A stretch of 64,000 nt of DNA from Pyropia yezoensis (GCA_009829735.1 CM020618.1:9701119-9765118), one strand, 5' to 3'. Positions 1 through 9,109 are shown, counted from the stretch's first letter. Translations and numbers: made by a program. The notes: generated by a model from the sequence alone, not told the origin.

Positions 1-140
1 ACAGCGTGGTGTCGCCCAGGGTAGTGGGGAATTGATGTGTCTTGGGGGGAGTTATCGGGGCCGGACATGTAAGGAGAGGTCCCAGTCCATATCCCCTGGG
101 TTCCGGGTGGGGATTTAAGGGGCAAATCCTTACACACCTG
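1..140. other. Unassigned left edge
   Basis: No reading frame, repeat or family similarity is recognisable here. Similarity to the LTR-element family begins near position 140, so this stretch lies beyond the left break of fragment B. Confidence 0.4.
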
Positions 141-198
141 CTTGCAAGGAGCAGTACTACCCCAAGAAGCCCGAGTGGTGGCCTCAAGTCGAGGTCCC
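141..198 (-). mobile_element. Element B, left fragment (Ty3/gypsy)
   Basis: This short piece encodes, on the + strand, the EQYYPKKPEWWPQVEVP stretch of the family's antisense ORF. It continues directly at 9578 on the far side of element A. It is therefore the left remnant of an older family copy (element orientation minus) into which A inserted. The last five bases, GTCCC, recur right after A. B is a fossil fragment, truncated on both sides. Confidence 0.85.
194..198. repeat. Target-site duplication GTCCC, left
   Basis: The five bases GTCCC immediately before the 5' LTR are repeated at 9578-9582 after the 3' LTR. A 5-bp duplication is usual for Ty3/gypsy integrases. The first base of the duplication is also the last base of a small hairpin (182-194) in the target copy B. 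Confidence 0.9.
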
Positions 199-666
199 TG
201 TGGCAGTATTGACCCCCAGGTAGGGGGCAACACGTGCCATGCAAGGGGCGGCAGGCCACTAGCCTGGTCCGTTCCTCCCCCTGCATTTGGGTCCATATTC
301 CCTAAGTTCGGGATAGTTAGCTTAGTAGTAAATCCAACTTGGATTTGAGGGTTTTCTGCATTTATCGTCTTGAATTTTCGTGTGGCCCGGTGGGCAGGTG
401 CTGGGGTGGGAGATTCTGAGTGGCGAGATTCTGAGTGGACCCTGGGGGGATAAGGGGAGGGACAGCGGGGCTTGGCCCTGCGTCCCCGTCCCGACCAAGA
501 AACTGTTGGACCACACACCATCTTCTTGTTTGTCCGTGGGGGGATTGCCCCACAACAGGGATAGAGTGTGTGCGACTTGCACTTCTTCCGGTTCCCCCGA
601 CACGGGAGGCAGCCCTCGCACACCGCCCCAACTTGGGTACTGTGTGTGCGAGTGGTTTTTGCCACA
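199..666 (+). repeat. 5' LTR of element A
   Basis: It begins TGTGGCAG and ends TGCCACA, giving 7-bp terminal inverted repeats TGTGGCA/TGCCACA. It contains a 14-bp direct repeat (GAGATTCTGAGTGG at 410-423 and 425-438) and two of the N-A-S-T-N hairpins (330-346, 570-582). No clear TATA box is visible. Confidence 0.95.
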
Positions 667-668
667 TT

Positions 669-685
669 TGGTGGAGCAGCAGGGG
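669..685 (+). other. Putative primer-binding site (tRNA-Ala-like)
   Basis: Two bases after the LTR lies TGGTGGAGCAGCAGGGG. Its complement is a tRNA 3' end ...CTGCTCC-A-CCA. In that acceptor strand position 70 is U and the discriminator base 73 is A, while positions 71 and 72 are C. This matches the G3-U70 wobble plus A73 signature of tRNA-Ala. The same sequence follows the LTR in copies C and D, with one change in D. Assigning the primer to tRNA-Ala is inference, because no host tRNA is present in the window to compare. Confidence 0.5.
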
Positions 686-761
686 ACAGAGGTAAACTTT
701 ACCTCCGGGTGCACCCGGGTGTAGGGGGCCCTCTGTCTCAGAGGAACGGTGGACTTGGACC

Positions 762-2732
762 GTGTCATACGGATCGTTAGCCAACATGGCTAGCTCGGAC
801 CCCCCGTCGTCCGGGGAGTACACGGGTGACGCACGTACTTCAGTGCCTTTGAATACTGGTGAGACACAGGTGGGTTTACCTGGGGTCGCAGAGGGACTAG
901 AGGTCCCTCAAGCCAGCAGGACTGGAAGTGCGGGCGGGCAACAGGCCACCCCGACTCAGTCGGGAGTTCACTCGGGTGACACTTCTGACGTGGGTGGGCC
1001 GAAGTCTGGCCACCGCGTGGTATACTCAACGGGAACGTCCCAAGGGGTGAGGACTGTCCCCGCGAGTTCCACTCGGGTTGGAGCCAACTTTGGCATGGAG
1101 CCATCGCCAACTAGGCTTTCGGAGGACGGCGGACCTCCGTTGGTCGGCGATGGGCTCGCGCCCATGCCCCCGGTTGAGACCCCTGAGGAACGTGGTTACC
1201 CCTCAGGTGGACTCCCGGAGGCGGACCGAGACTCAACTGGAGTCGTCAATCCACTCCTCGCGGAAACTGTCCGTCGGGAGGCGACCAATGTGTTGCGGCA
1301 GACTTTGCCGGACCTGGTGGTCACGATGACGAATACTATTCTGAATCAGATTGTAGCGAGTTTGCCAGATGGCCTGAATGTCCAGACCGGATTGGGGCTT
1401 GCGAGCCCACAGGCGCAGGGGGAATCCCTCCCCACGCCTATCTCGGGTCGCCCCGAACTGGGGGCGACACCTGTGACTCCCAACGAGGGAGCCACACCAT
1501 ACGCGGTGGGGCGTACGCCCTTCACGGGGGAGTTCCCCTCGGAAACGCCGGCGGCTACACCAAGCTCGCCGTACCAGACTACAGGCACTGAGGGTGGACT
1601 TACCCCAGTGCCACAGCGGCTGTTCCCTCAACGTGAGGTGCCGCCCAAGATCCAGGTAGCCAACCCGGTCTACCAGAGGATCTTTGACTGTGAGACCTAC
1701 GCCCTCCACAACAAGTCGGTGGCGTATGGTCCTGACCAGGCCCGAGCCATGGGCCGTGCCAAGAAGAATGCACTTCACTCTTTTGGGCACAAAGCGGAGT
1801 GGGATGGAACTCCCCCCCTCCGTGTCTTTGAGTTCCTACGTCGTTTCACAAAAGCCTGTGACGACAATGCCATAAGTGAAGGCATGGCTTTTTACATGCT
1901 ACAGGAGTTTACGAAGGGAGACCTGCGGACAGAACTTATGTCCGTCATGCCCAGCTCCTCAAGTGGAGGCGCTGGGGAGGTGACGTCCTATTTGGAGCTC
2001 GTCAACTGGTTGTTGAGGGCCATGGTTGATGAAGCGGCGTTGGCTTCTCAAGTCGAGGAGTTTACGCAAGCCCATCAGGAAGAGGCGGAGGACGAGTTGT
2101 CCTTTGCGGAGCGAGTCCGTAAGCTCAACAATCTTTGTGGGTTTCTTCATCCACAAGCTGTGGTGAAGAGTCGGTTTGTGGAAGGACTCCACTGGTCAGT
2201 CCGGATGGAGACCCGGGAGCATAACACTGCCCGGGCGACCCTGGCCGAGTTGGCTAGGTTCGCCTACCGCAGAGGCGAGGCCTACCGCAAGTTGCGGGAG
2301 GAACAACGCCAGGAGCGTCAGGCCGAGTTGGCCAAGGAACGGGAAGAGGCGCGCCAGGCCAGAGAGTTGCGAGAGGCACGCCGAATCCGCAAGGAGAGGG
2401 TGGTAGCTGCCGTGGGAACTTCCCAAGGTACCTCGTCGTCTTCCCCAGTTGGGAAGACCCCTCCGGGAACTGATCATCGGTGTTGGAACTGCAACTCCGA
2501 TGGTCACTGGGCATATGATTGCCCCAAGTTGAGTAAACGCATCCAACAGCTTGTTAGGAATGCGAGTAAGAAGTCGGCTACGAACGAAGTACGTTCACGC
2601 CGCGAGGGTGGGTCTCGACCAGTGGTGGCGGTCGCCACACCCTCGACGGAGGGGGCGGACACGTCGTCCTCGGACTCGTCGTCGTCCCCTTCGCCCTCAG
2701 ATTCGGACGCCAAGTCGGCGGGAAACGAATGA
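762..2732 (+). CDS. gag: Gag polyprotein, element A
   Basis: 656 residues. The first 250 are a Gly/Pro/Thr-rich disordered region. Residues about 340-470 are the retrotransposon-Gag capsid-like region (VFEFLRRFTKACDDNAISEGMAF and following). Residues about 505-550 form an Arg/Glu-rich coiled coil. A single CCHC zinc knuckle of the C-x2-C-x4-H-x4-C form (CWNCNSDGHWAYDC) lies near residues 574-587, followed by a Ser/Asp-rich acidic tail. The stop codon overlaps the pol start by four bases (ATGA, 2729-2732). The role is particle assembly and RNA binding. It looks whole. The start was chosen as the first ATG of the open frame after the leader; MASSD nine codons later is an alternative. Confidence 0.93.
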   Translation: MSYGSLANMASSDPPSSGEYTGDARTSVPLNTGETQVGLPGVAEGLEVPQASRTGSAGGQQATPTQSGVHSGDTSDVGGPKSGHRVVYSTGTSQGVRTVPASSTRVGANFGMEPSPTRLSEDGGPPLVGDGLAPMPPVETPEERGYPSGGLPEADRDSTGVVNPLLAETVRREATNVLRQTLPDLVVTMTNTILNQIVASLPDGLNVQTGLGLASPQAQGESLPTPISGRPELGATPVTPNEGATPYAVGRTPFTGEFPSETPAATPSSPYQTTGTEGGLTPVPQRLFPQREVPPKIQVANPVYQRIFDCETYALHNKSVAYGPDQARAMGRAKKNALHSFGHKAEWDGTPPLRVFEFLRRFTKACDDNAISEGMAFYMLQEFTKGDLRTELMSVMPSSSSGGAGEVTSYLELVNWLLRAMVDEAALASQVEEFTQAHQEEAEDELSFAERVRKLNNLCGFLHPQAVVKSRFVEGLHWSVRMETREHNTARATLAELARFAYRRGEAYRKLREEQRQERQAELAKEREEARQARELREARRIRKERVVAAVGTSQGTSSSSPVGKTPPGTDHRCWNCNSDGHWAYDCPKLSKRIQQLVRNASKKSATNEVRSRREGGSRPVVAVATPSTEGADTSSSDSSSSPSPSDSDAKSAGNE

Positions 2733-5700
2733 CCGTTGGAGCTGGTCGTCCGAAGCTCACAACGGCAGCCTCGGCCAAGTGGGCCAAGAGGACGAACCAA
2801 CCGTGTCGGATACTGCGGCGACCTAAGGGAGTCCGCCCACCTCGGGTGGGACTTCCCAAGAACGTAAACTCACGTCGGGTCATCGCGGTGCTGACGGGTG
2901 AGAACTTCCAGGTGGCTGGACGGGTGCAACTTGCCCCCGGCCGCGCCTGTTGTGCCCGTATCGTACTTGATACCGGGTCAGGAGCCTCCTTGATACGCAA
3001 GTCGCTATTACCTAAGGGGATGAGGCTCCAACGCTGGAAGTCTAAAGCTGACCATCTGATCGATATCAATGGTGGGGTACTTCCCATCGTTGGTGCCGTG
3101 ACCCTACCAACTCGGTTGGGGACCCATGAGGTCGACGTGACCTATGGTGTAGTTGAGAATATATCGGTACCCCTGCTTCTGGGTACCCCTTATGTCGTAA
3201 CACAAGTGCCTTTGATTTGTGGCCCTGAGTACTGGGTCAAGTTGATGAATGGGGAGACTATCCCCATCCTTGGTAAGGGAAAGTCTGTGGCTCCTGTGAC
3301 AGTTTCACAGTCGAAGCCTGTTTGTTCTGTGAGGGAAGGGTTTACTGCTACTCTGCGTTTAGCCCGTAAAGTCACGTTGCCCCCCAACTCGGTGGCGCAC
3401 GTGGATGTTGTAACTGATTATGCGGGGAACGGGTTGGTGCACCCTAACCCCCGTCTTGCTCGCAAGCACCAAGTGCATGTTGCCCTGGGCACGATGGACT
3501 CCAAAGCCGGAGTCCCGTGGAGGATCCAGGTGATGAACCTGAGCTCGTCGCCCAAGTTCTTCAAGTCGGGGGCCAAGTTCGGCTATATCGACCAACACGA
3601 GGGACCGGTAGTAGCGGTCACCCTCAACGCGGGCGCAAGTAGCGACCCGAAGTCCGGAAAGGAGAAGCATCAAGCCAAGTCGGCCGCCTCTCCTCGGCCC
3701 CAGGTAAACATGGAGGGTGTTCCACCCAGGTTGAGGGTTCAAGTTGAACGCCTCTTGGACCAATATCACAAGTTGTGGGATGGTCAATTGGGACTCATGA
3801 GAGCTACCCAACACCGGATCGAGTTGAAACCCGGTGCGCCCCCTATACGCCAACAACCGTATAGGGGGGGACCCCGTTCAAGGGCCCTCGTTAAGGAGCA
3901 AGTTGCTCGCATGGAGGCCCTCGATGTGATCGAGGCCAGCAACGCCGAGTGGGCGAGTCCGGTGGTGATCGTCCCCAAAGTTGATGGGACCCCCCGGTTC
4001 TGTATCGACTACCGTAAGCTCAACGAGAGCACGGTGAAGGATAGTTATCCCCTACCTCGGATGGATGACTGTCTGGACTCTCTGGGGGAGGCAAACGTGT
4101 TCTCTACCCTGGACTGTAACGCGGGGTACTGGCAAATTCCCATTGCCCCGGAGGACAGGCATAAAACTACCTTTACCTGTCACTGTGGTACCTACCAGTG
4201 CAAGCGCCTACCGTTTGGCCTGTGTAACGCGCCGGCAACTTTCCAGCGCGCTATGGACATGATTCTGGCCGGAGTACGGTGGCAGATCTGTCTCGTGTAC
4301 CTAGACGATATCATTGTGTTCTCCCGAAGTCCGGAGGAACACATTGGCCATCTTGGCCAGGTGTTCAAGCTACTTGCTGACGCCGGAGTGTCACTGAAGG
4401 CGAGTAAGTGCCACCTCTTCACTCAAGAGGTGGAGTACTTGGGACATGTTGTCCGTCCGGGGCGTCTCAGTGTCAACGAGAAAAACTTGAGGGCCATCCG
4501 CAAGGCTCAGTACCCCCGGACCCAGACCCAGATGAGGAGCTTCCTCGGGATGTGTAACGTGTACCGACGTTTCACTAAGGGCTTCGCCAAAGTGGCGAAG
4601 CCGTTGAATGAGTTAGTGAGCTCAACGCTACCGAAGAACCTGCCTCCCCCAAGTCGGGTGGAGCAGGAATCCTTTGAGACTCTTCGTGACCTTCTGCTGA
4701 AGCCCCCTATCCTGGCTATTCCCAGGTTGGGAGGCCACTACATCCTGGATGTGGACGCTAGCTACGACCAACTTGGTTGTGTGTTGCTTCAGCAACAGCC
4801 GGACAAGGAGTACTTGCCGGTGGGATACTTCAGCAAGGGGCTAAACTCGGCCGAGAAGAACTACGGAGTCACCGAGTTGGAAGGACTCGCAGTGGTATGG
4901 GCGGTGACGTCACTTCGTCACTACCTAGAGGGTGAGAAGTTCCTCATCCGCTGCGACCACCGCGCGTTGCAGTTCATCTTCAAGACGGACTGTACGAACA
5001 CTCGTCTCAACCGGTGGAGGGTGCGACTTGCACCCTTCAACTTTGATATTGAGTACCGACCTGGCAGGCAACATGCCCTTGCCGACGGCCTCTCTCGGGT
5101 ACCTACCGAGGGACTGGACACCACCCCAGTCGATGAGGACATCCCCATCGTGGGGGTAGTCACGCGCTCGGGTCAGGCGTTGAATCCCGAGGCGCCAGGG
5201 AACAAGAAGTACTTGCCCCTGTCCCTGGACGAAGTAGTGAAGGCCCAGGCCGAGGATCCCTTCTGCAAGTCGCAGAGGGATACCCTGGATACAGTGGCGG
5301 AGACGCGGTTCTTCCTGGGAGACGATGGCCTCCTCATGAGGAGGGGGGTATTCCAGGGGACCGAACAACTTGTCGTCCCCGCATCCCTCAAGGACAGTAT
5401 CCTTGAGAGGGAGCATAACGCTCCCACGGGTGGACACCTGGGGTCTAGTAAACTGTACCAGACCCTGAGGACCAGGTACTACTGGCCGTCCATGGTGGTG
5501 GACATCTACAGTTGGGTGGCTGCCTGCACAAGTTGTGCACAGAACCGTCTGATGGAACGGCGGCCTACTACGGCTATGCTATTGTTCCCGGCCAAGGAGC
5601 CCTTCGCCGCGTTGGCGATGGACATCCTTGGGCCACTGCCAGTGACCGAGGAGGGCAACCAGTACCTCCTGGTCATCTGTGACCGCTTCACGAAACTTAC

Positions 5701-6712
5701 GCGAGCGATCCCACTGGCAGAGATCACGGCCATGTCGGTCGTGTCAGCCTTCCTAGATCACTGGGTTGCCGCGTATGGCATTCCGGATAGTACACTATCA
5801 GACAATGGACCGCAATTTGCGTCTGTACTGTTTCAAGGAGTGCTGGATATGTTGGGGGTTAAGGCAAACTATGCCACCCCCTACCACCCACAAACTAATG
5901 GGCAGGTGGAGCGCTTCAACAAAACTATTGTTAGGCAGCTGCGCCATTATGTGAGTGAGCACGTGAAGACGTGGGACCAATACATTTCTATTCTGACCAC
6001 TGCCTACAATTCGCAGGTTCACTCATCTACCGGGGAAGTACCCCTCGCTTTTGTGACCCCCCGTCGCGTGCGGTCTATTGCCGTGCGGCGGCCGCTCCCA
6101 ACTAGGGAGGATGGTGGCAGTACGCCCACTCCTACTGAGAGTAAGGCGGAGTTCGCTGCTAGGCTTGAAAACCTCATCCCTAAAGTCAGGGCTGAGATGG
6201 ACAAAGCACAAAAGCGCTACAAGCGTACCTTTGACAAAAAGGTGCGCAACGCCAAGCATGTCCCCGAGCAGGGTGACTGGGTATTGGTCCACTCACACAC
6301 CCCAACTGGGGGTAAGTTGGTGTTCCAGACGAAGGGGCCGTACCAGGTCCTTCGTACTGATGGGCGGCGCTTCACCATCGAAAGTGACGATGGGGTCCGC
6401 ACAGTGAACGGACAGGACGTGGTCAAAGTTGCACCACCGCCTGCAGGCGACCCAGCTTGGGCGCGTGCCTTGAAAACGTGGCGCCTGCCCTCGCTGCCTG
6501 CAGCCAAACAGGGCCCGCAGGAGTACGTGTTCGACAAGTTCATCGACCACGGCTGGGATGAGGATACTGACCGCCTCATGTTGAGGGTGCGTTGGTTTGG
6601 CTACAAAGCCAAGGACGATACGTGGGAGTATGTGGAGGACCTTCCTGCTGAGAAGGTCCGGGCGTACTGTGCCCGGAACGAGATAGACCCTAACAGCCCT
6701 CCCTCAACGTGA
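2729..6712 (+). CDS. pol: Pol polyprotein (PR-RT-RH-INT-chromodomain), element A
   Basis: 1327 residues, open throughout. The aspartic protease active site DTGSGAS lies at residues 81-87. Reverse transcriptase spans about 380-560, with YLDD at 524-527. RNase H spans about 670-790. The integrase zinc motif includes H896 and C933/C936, and the catalytic triad is D965, D1025 and E1061 with 35 residues between the last two. A C-terminal chromodomain spans about 1266-1318 (FIDHGWDEDTDRLMLRVRWFGY and following). Domain order RT-RH-INT and the chromodomain place it in the Ty3/gypsy chromoviruses. The start ATG overlaps the gag stop as ATGA, suggesting coupled termination and reinitiation rather than a slippery-site shift; that mechanism is inference. 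It looks whole. Confidence 0.95.
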   Translation: MTVGAGRPKLTTAASAKWAKRTNQPCRILRRPKGVRPPRVGLPKNVNSRRVIAVLTGENFQVAGRVQLAPGRACCARIVLDTGSGASLIRKSLLPKGMRLQRWKSKADHLIDINGGVLPIVGAVTLPTRLGTHEVDVTYGVVENISVPLLLGTPYVVTQVPLICGPEYWVKLMNGETIPILGKGKSVAPVTVSQSKPVCSVREGFTATLRLARKVTLPPNSVAHVDVVTDYAGNGLVHPNPRLARKHQVHVALGTMDSKAGVPWRIQVMNLSSSPKFFKSGAKFGYIDQHEGPVVAVTLNAGASSDPKSGKEKHQAKSAASPRPQVNMEGVPPRLRVQVERLLDQYHKLWDGQLGLMRATQHRIELKPGAPPIRQQPYRGGPRSRALVKEQVARMEALDVIEASNAEWASPVVIVPKVDGTPRFCIDYRKLNESTVKDSYPLPRMDDCLDSLGEANVFSTLDCNAGYWQIPIAPEDRHKTTFTCHCGTYQCKRLPFGLCNAPATFQRAMDMILAGVRWQICLVYLDDIIVFSRSPEEHIGHLGQVFKLLADAGVSLKASKCHLFTQEVEYLGHVVRPGRLSVNEKNLRAIRKAQYPRTQTQMRSFLGMCNVYRRFTKGFAKVAKPLNELVSSTLPKNLPPPSRVEQESFETLRDLLLKPPILAIPRLGGHYILDVDASYDQLGCVLLQQQPDKEYLPVGYFSKGLNSAEKNYGVTELEGLAVVWAVTSLRHYLEGEKFLIRCDHRALQFIFKTDCTNTRLNRWRVRLAPFNFDIEYRPGRQHALADGLSRVPTEGLDTTPVDEDIPIVGVVTRSGQALNPEAPGNKKYLPLSLDEVVKAQAEDPFCKSQRDTLDTVAETRFFLGDDGLLMRRGVFQGTEQLVVPASLKDSILEREHNAPTGGHLGSSKLYQTLRTRYYWPSMVVDIYSWVAACTSCAQNRLMERRPTTAMLLFPAKEPFAALAMDILGPLPVTEEGNQYLLVICDRFTKLTRAIPLAEITAMSVVSAFLDHWVAAYGIPDSTLSDNGPQFASVLFQGVLDMLGVKANYATPYHPQTNGQVERFNKTIVRQLRHYVSEHVKTWDQYISILTTAYNSQVHSSTGEVPLAFVTPRRVRSIAVRRPLPTREDGGSTPTPTESKAEFAARLENLIPKVRAEMDKAQKRYKRTFDKKVRNAKHVPEQGDWVLVHSHTPTGGKLVFQTKGPYQVLRTDGRRFTIESDDGVRTVNGQDVVKVAPPPAGDPAWARALKTWRLPSLPAAKQGPQEYVFDKFIDHGWDEDTDRLMLRVRWFGYKAKDDTWEYVEDLPAEKVRAYCARNEIDPNSPPST
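3839..3868. other. Long hairpin before the RT domain
   Basis: Stem CCCCCTATACG with CGTATAGGGGG (11 bp) and an 8-base loop, coding for APPIRQQPYRGG. It does not have the N-A-S-T-N loop. The stem is kept in C1, while other copies carry a small stem change. Confidence 0.85.
4411..4433. other. Example N-A-S-T-N hairpin in the RT domain
   Basis: Stem CCACCTCTT with AAGAGGTGG, loop CACTC, within RT coding sequence. In C1 and D the stem is identical and the loop reads TACTC. Confidence 0.95.
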
Positions 6713-6823
6713 GGGAAGGCCGAGCAACAGTGCCAAGAGAGTGCTTCAAGTCGAAGTGGTACGCAGAGTGGCTTTAAACTACAGCCCTAACCCTCACACT
6801 CTCACAACAAAGGCAGCTGCCAA

Positions 6824-8767
6824 CTAGGCACGCATGCTAGACTCTCCCACTCCACGGCCCTCGCCCTCACGTGGAGGCGAGCGGCGAGACCCACGCCGAT
6901 AACGGTCTCCACTCGTTGGAAGGGGCGGCGGCTCCAAGTCGGAACCGTCGCGCCCCTCACGGTCGCGCAAGTGGCGCCGACCGTGGCTACTCTTCTGCCT
7001 GGTCTTGCGCGCAAGTTTGCGACGCAGACGCTGGACAGACTCCGTCTCCGATGGGGTAGAGGACTCCGAGACGGAGTAAGACAACTCGTCTTCCGACACG
7101 GAGGGAGAGCGCCGCGAGTGACGGCGACGACGGCGAGGAGGCGAGTATGCCCGGCTCGCACGACGCTTGCCACGCCCAAGTGGGGTTGGCTGGGGCATAA
7201 TAGCCCCAATGCGAGCCAACTCGGCCGTCATAAACTCCGCCACCGACTCGCAACTCGCGGTCGCCACTGCAGTACGAACGCGCTCCTCAAGTTGAGGAGT
7301 CTCGGAACTTTGGAGGGTTGCGGTCGACGCGGCCAACCAGGAAATGGTGCGCACCAACGTGGTGATCATCATCTCTGAGGTTAGAGGCGTGGGCGGTAAC
7401 ACCAACTTGGGGTATACCGTCAGGAGGGTGGCCCCCAAGTTGGGAGACACCGGTGTGGATGACTCCACGGCCACGCTGATCGGGATGTTCCCGTGAGGCT
7501 GGAAAGGAACAGGAGGAAGCGGAGGGGCACGCCGAGGTGGCGGTACCCGGGTGTAACTGCGACCCCGACTTGGGGCTCCCGCAGTAGGTTGAGTCATATG
7601 GTCATCATATGAGGGCACAGCCATAACTATGGGCTTGTCCGGGGGTGGCGCAGTGTGACGATCCACCCCCGGGGCATACGGGTAGTCCCCGATGCCCAAC
7701 CCCTCTCGTAGGACCACACGGCCGTCGTGAAGTTCACGAGCGACCCACACGAACTGGCGAAGTGCGCCATCGTCCTTGGGCCCCCGAGTGGGGCGGCGCA
7801 ACTTGTGCTCAATGCTCTCCCACTCGATAAACTTGTGGAGGCGGAGCATCTCCTCAAGTAGAGTGAGTTGTCCTGACGAGCACCCCTCAGCAACTAGCTG
7901 AGGGGTGAGCTGTTCCAAACCCTGGATGAGCCGGAGGGGGAGATGCCAGAGCATCCCCCGCCGCTGAACACAGGACACCCAGGTCGACATGACCTCGAGG
8001 AGCCACTGGGTGGCCAACATGGCCCACACCAGATGATCAGGGCCAGCCGTCAACATGACGGAGCCGAAGTGGTCAAGCAACCGTGGCAACAATGCCGGGA
8101 ACCCGTAGGGGACCTCAACTTGAGGCCACCACTCGGGCTTCTTCGGGTAGTATTGCTCCTTACTGGCAGCAGACTGCTGAGGAAACTCAAGTTGAGCCGA
8201 GGTCACCAAGTAGGGACCTCGCCGGAAGTCCTTCTCCATCCGCACATCAAAGTGATGAGTGTGCGGATCGGCCTCGTGAAGGTACGGGGGGCGAGTTGCC
8301 ACCGCGTCCCAAGTGAAGGTCGGCAAGTCGCCGGGACCCGGGATAGTTCCCCCGCGGTCCACCATGGCCTTGGCCCGCTGCACGTCCTCGACCTCCTCGT
8401 CGTCCAGGAAGGCAAACTGGTCCGTCCTGAAGCCGGCAGGGAACCCGACCCTACGGGGATACTTCTCCCGTAGGCGGTCCCATACCCGACCCATCGCTGC
8501 GCCGAGTCGGCCACAGCGAAGAACAGTCAACCCCTCCTCATACAGAGGCCAAGCGGGGTAAAACCACCGCCCCAAGGCCTCACGCGGGACAACTTGTCCC
8601 GCCTCCGGGGGAGATCCTGCCGTCAACCCAAAGCCGGGTGACGCGGGAGTCCCACCCCCCGGAGCGATCGCGGAGCCCCCGCCGGAAGTCCCGGCAGGCG
8701 CTGCACCGTAGGAGGTGTCCTCCATACGCTCATCGAGAGAGTCCGTCTCCACTCCCGGAGTCGCCAT
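6824..8767 (-). CDS. Antisense ORF protein of element A, unknown function
   Basis: Read from 8767 this encodes 647 residues on the strand opposite gag-pol. An upstream in-frame ATG at 8938 would add 57 residues. I prefer 8767 because its context is gccATGGc and the N-terminus from there is conserved between copies. Residues 1-60 are Gly/Ser/Pro-rich. About 60-350 is a conserved Trp/Leu-rich core (RWFYPAWPLYEEG, PEWWPQVEVP, TWVSCVQRRGMLWHL). About 395-430 is Pro/Arg-rich. About 530-647 is an Arg/Ser-rich tail resembling RS domains (PPRRRRRHSRRSPS). No catalytic motif, membrane segment or known domain is visible. Its stop lies 111 bp from the pol stop, tail to tail. The frame is kept in five copies. 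It could be an RNA- or DNA-binding accessory protein; that is inference. Confidence 0.85.
   Translation of the reverse strand: MATPGVETDSLDERMEDTSYGAAPAGTSGGGSAIAPGGGTPASPGFGLTAGSPPEAGQVVPREALGRWFYPAWPLYEEGLTVLRCGRLGAAMGRVWDRLREKYPRRVGFPAGFRTDQFAFLDDEEVEDVQRAKAMVDRGGTIPGPGDLPTFTWDAVATRPPYLHEADPHTHHFDVRMEKDFRRGPYLVTSAQLEFPQQSAASKEQYYPKKPEWWPQVEVPYGFPALLPRLLDHFGSVMLTAGPDHLVWAMLATQWLLEVMSTWVSCVQRRGMLWHLPLRLIQGLEQLTPQLVAEGCSSGQLTLLEEMLRLHKFIEWESIEHKLRRPTRGPKDDGALRQFVWVARELHDGRVVLREGLGIGDYPYAPGVDRHTAPPPDKPIVMAVPSYDDHMTQPTAGAPSRGRSYTRVPPPRRAPPLPPVPFQPHGNIPISVAVESSTPVSPNLGATLLTVYPKLVLPPTPLTSEMMITTLVRTISWLAASTATLQSSETPQLEERVRTAVATASCESVAEFMTAELARIGAIMPQPTPLGRGKRRASRAYSPPRRRRRHSRRSPSVSEDELSYSVSESSTPSETESVQRLRRKLARKTRQKSSHGRRHLRDREGRDGSDLEPPPLPTSGDRYRRGSRRSPPREGEGRGVGESSMRA
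7881..7907. other. Example N-A-S-T-N hairpin, 11-bp stem
   Basis: Stem CACCCCTCAGC with GCTGAGGGGTG, loop AACTA. It lies inside the antisense ORF. C1, C2 and D keep the stem and show the same loop read on the other strand. It is the longest member of the hairpin family in element A. Confidence 0.95.
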
Positions 8768-8769
8768 GG

Positions 8770-8790
8770 CTCTCCCCAAGTTGGGGAGAG
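8770..8790. other. Example N-A-S-T-N hairpin at the antisense-ORF start
   Basis: Stem CTCTCCCC with GGGGAGAG, loop AAGTT, ending three bases upstream of the antisense-ORF ATG (8767). In the antisense mRNA it would sit directly before the start codon. C1 and C2 keep it perfectly. Confidence 0.95.
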
Positions 8791-9096
8791 ACGTCCTGGC
8801 TATCGCGGCACGAGACCCGCCTCGAGTTGAGGGGGACTCGGATCGTGGGTAAACGGGTGGCCTCCCCAGCGTGGGGTGGCCCCGTGTAAGGTGAAGGAGA
8901 AGTGGTGGTGGTGGTGAGGTGTGAACCGGGGAGAGCAAGCTGCCAAGTGGGCAAGCTTGAGGAGAGGGGCGGCCAACGTGACCGCCTCCACATCCGCGTT
9001 ACGTACTCAAGGGGGGACAGCAAGTCGCGTCCCCCCCCAACGCCGAGACGTGCGTTTACGCACCCCCTCACAGGGCCGACCGGGTCGGTCGGAACT

Positions 9097-9109
9097 GAGG
9101 AGAGGGGAG
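9097..9109 (+). other. Polypurine tract of element A
   Basis: GAGGAGAGGGGAG directly abuts the 3' LTR, the expected place for plus-strand priming. The same purine run, reversed, borders the corresponding LTR in copies C1, C2 and D. Confidence 0.8.

Noticed and set aside
951-970. Perfect palindrome CCCGACTCAGTCGGG in gag
   Set aside because: Its loop does not have the A-S-T core, so it was not counted in the hairpin family.
8768-8938. Upstream ATG at 8938 as start of the antisense ORF
   Set aside because: The extra 57 residues are less conserved, Pro-rich and overlap the hairpin-rich leader; the ATG at 8767 has a stronger context.
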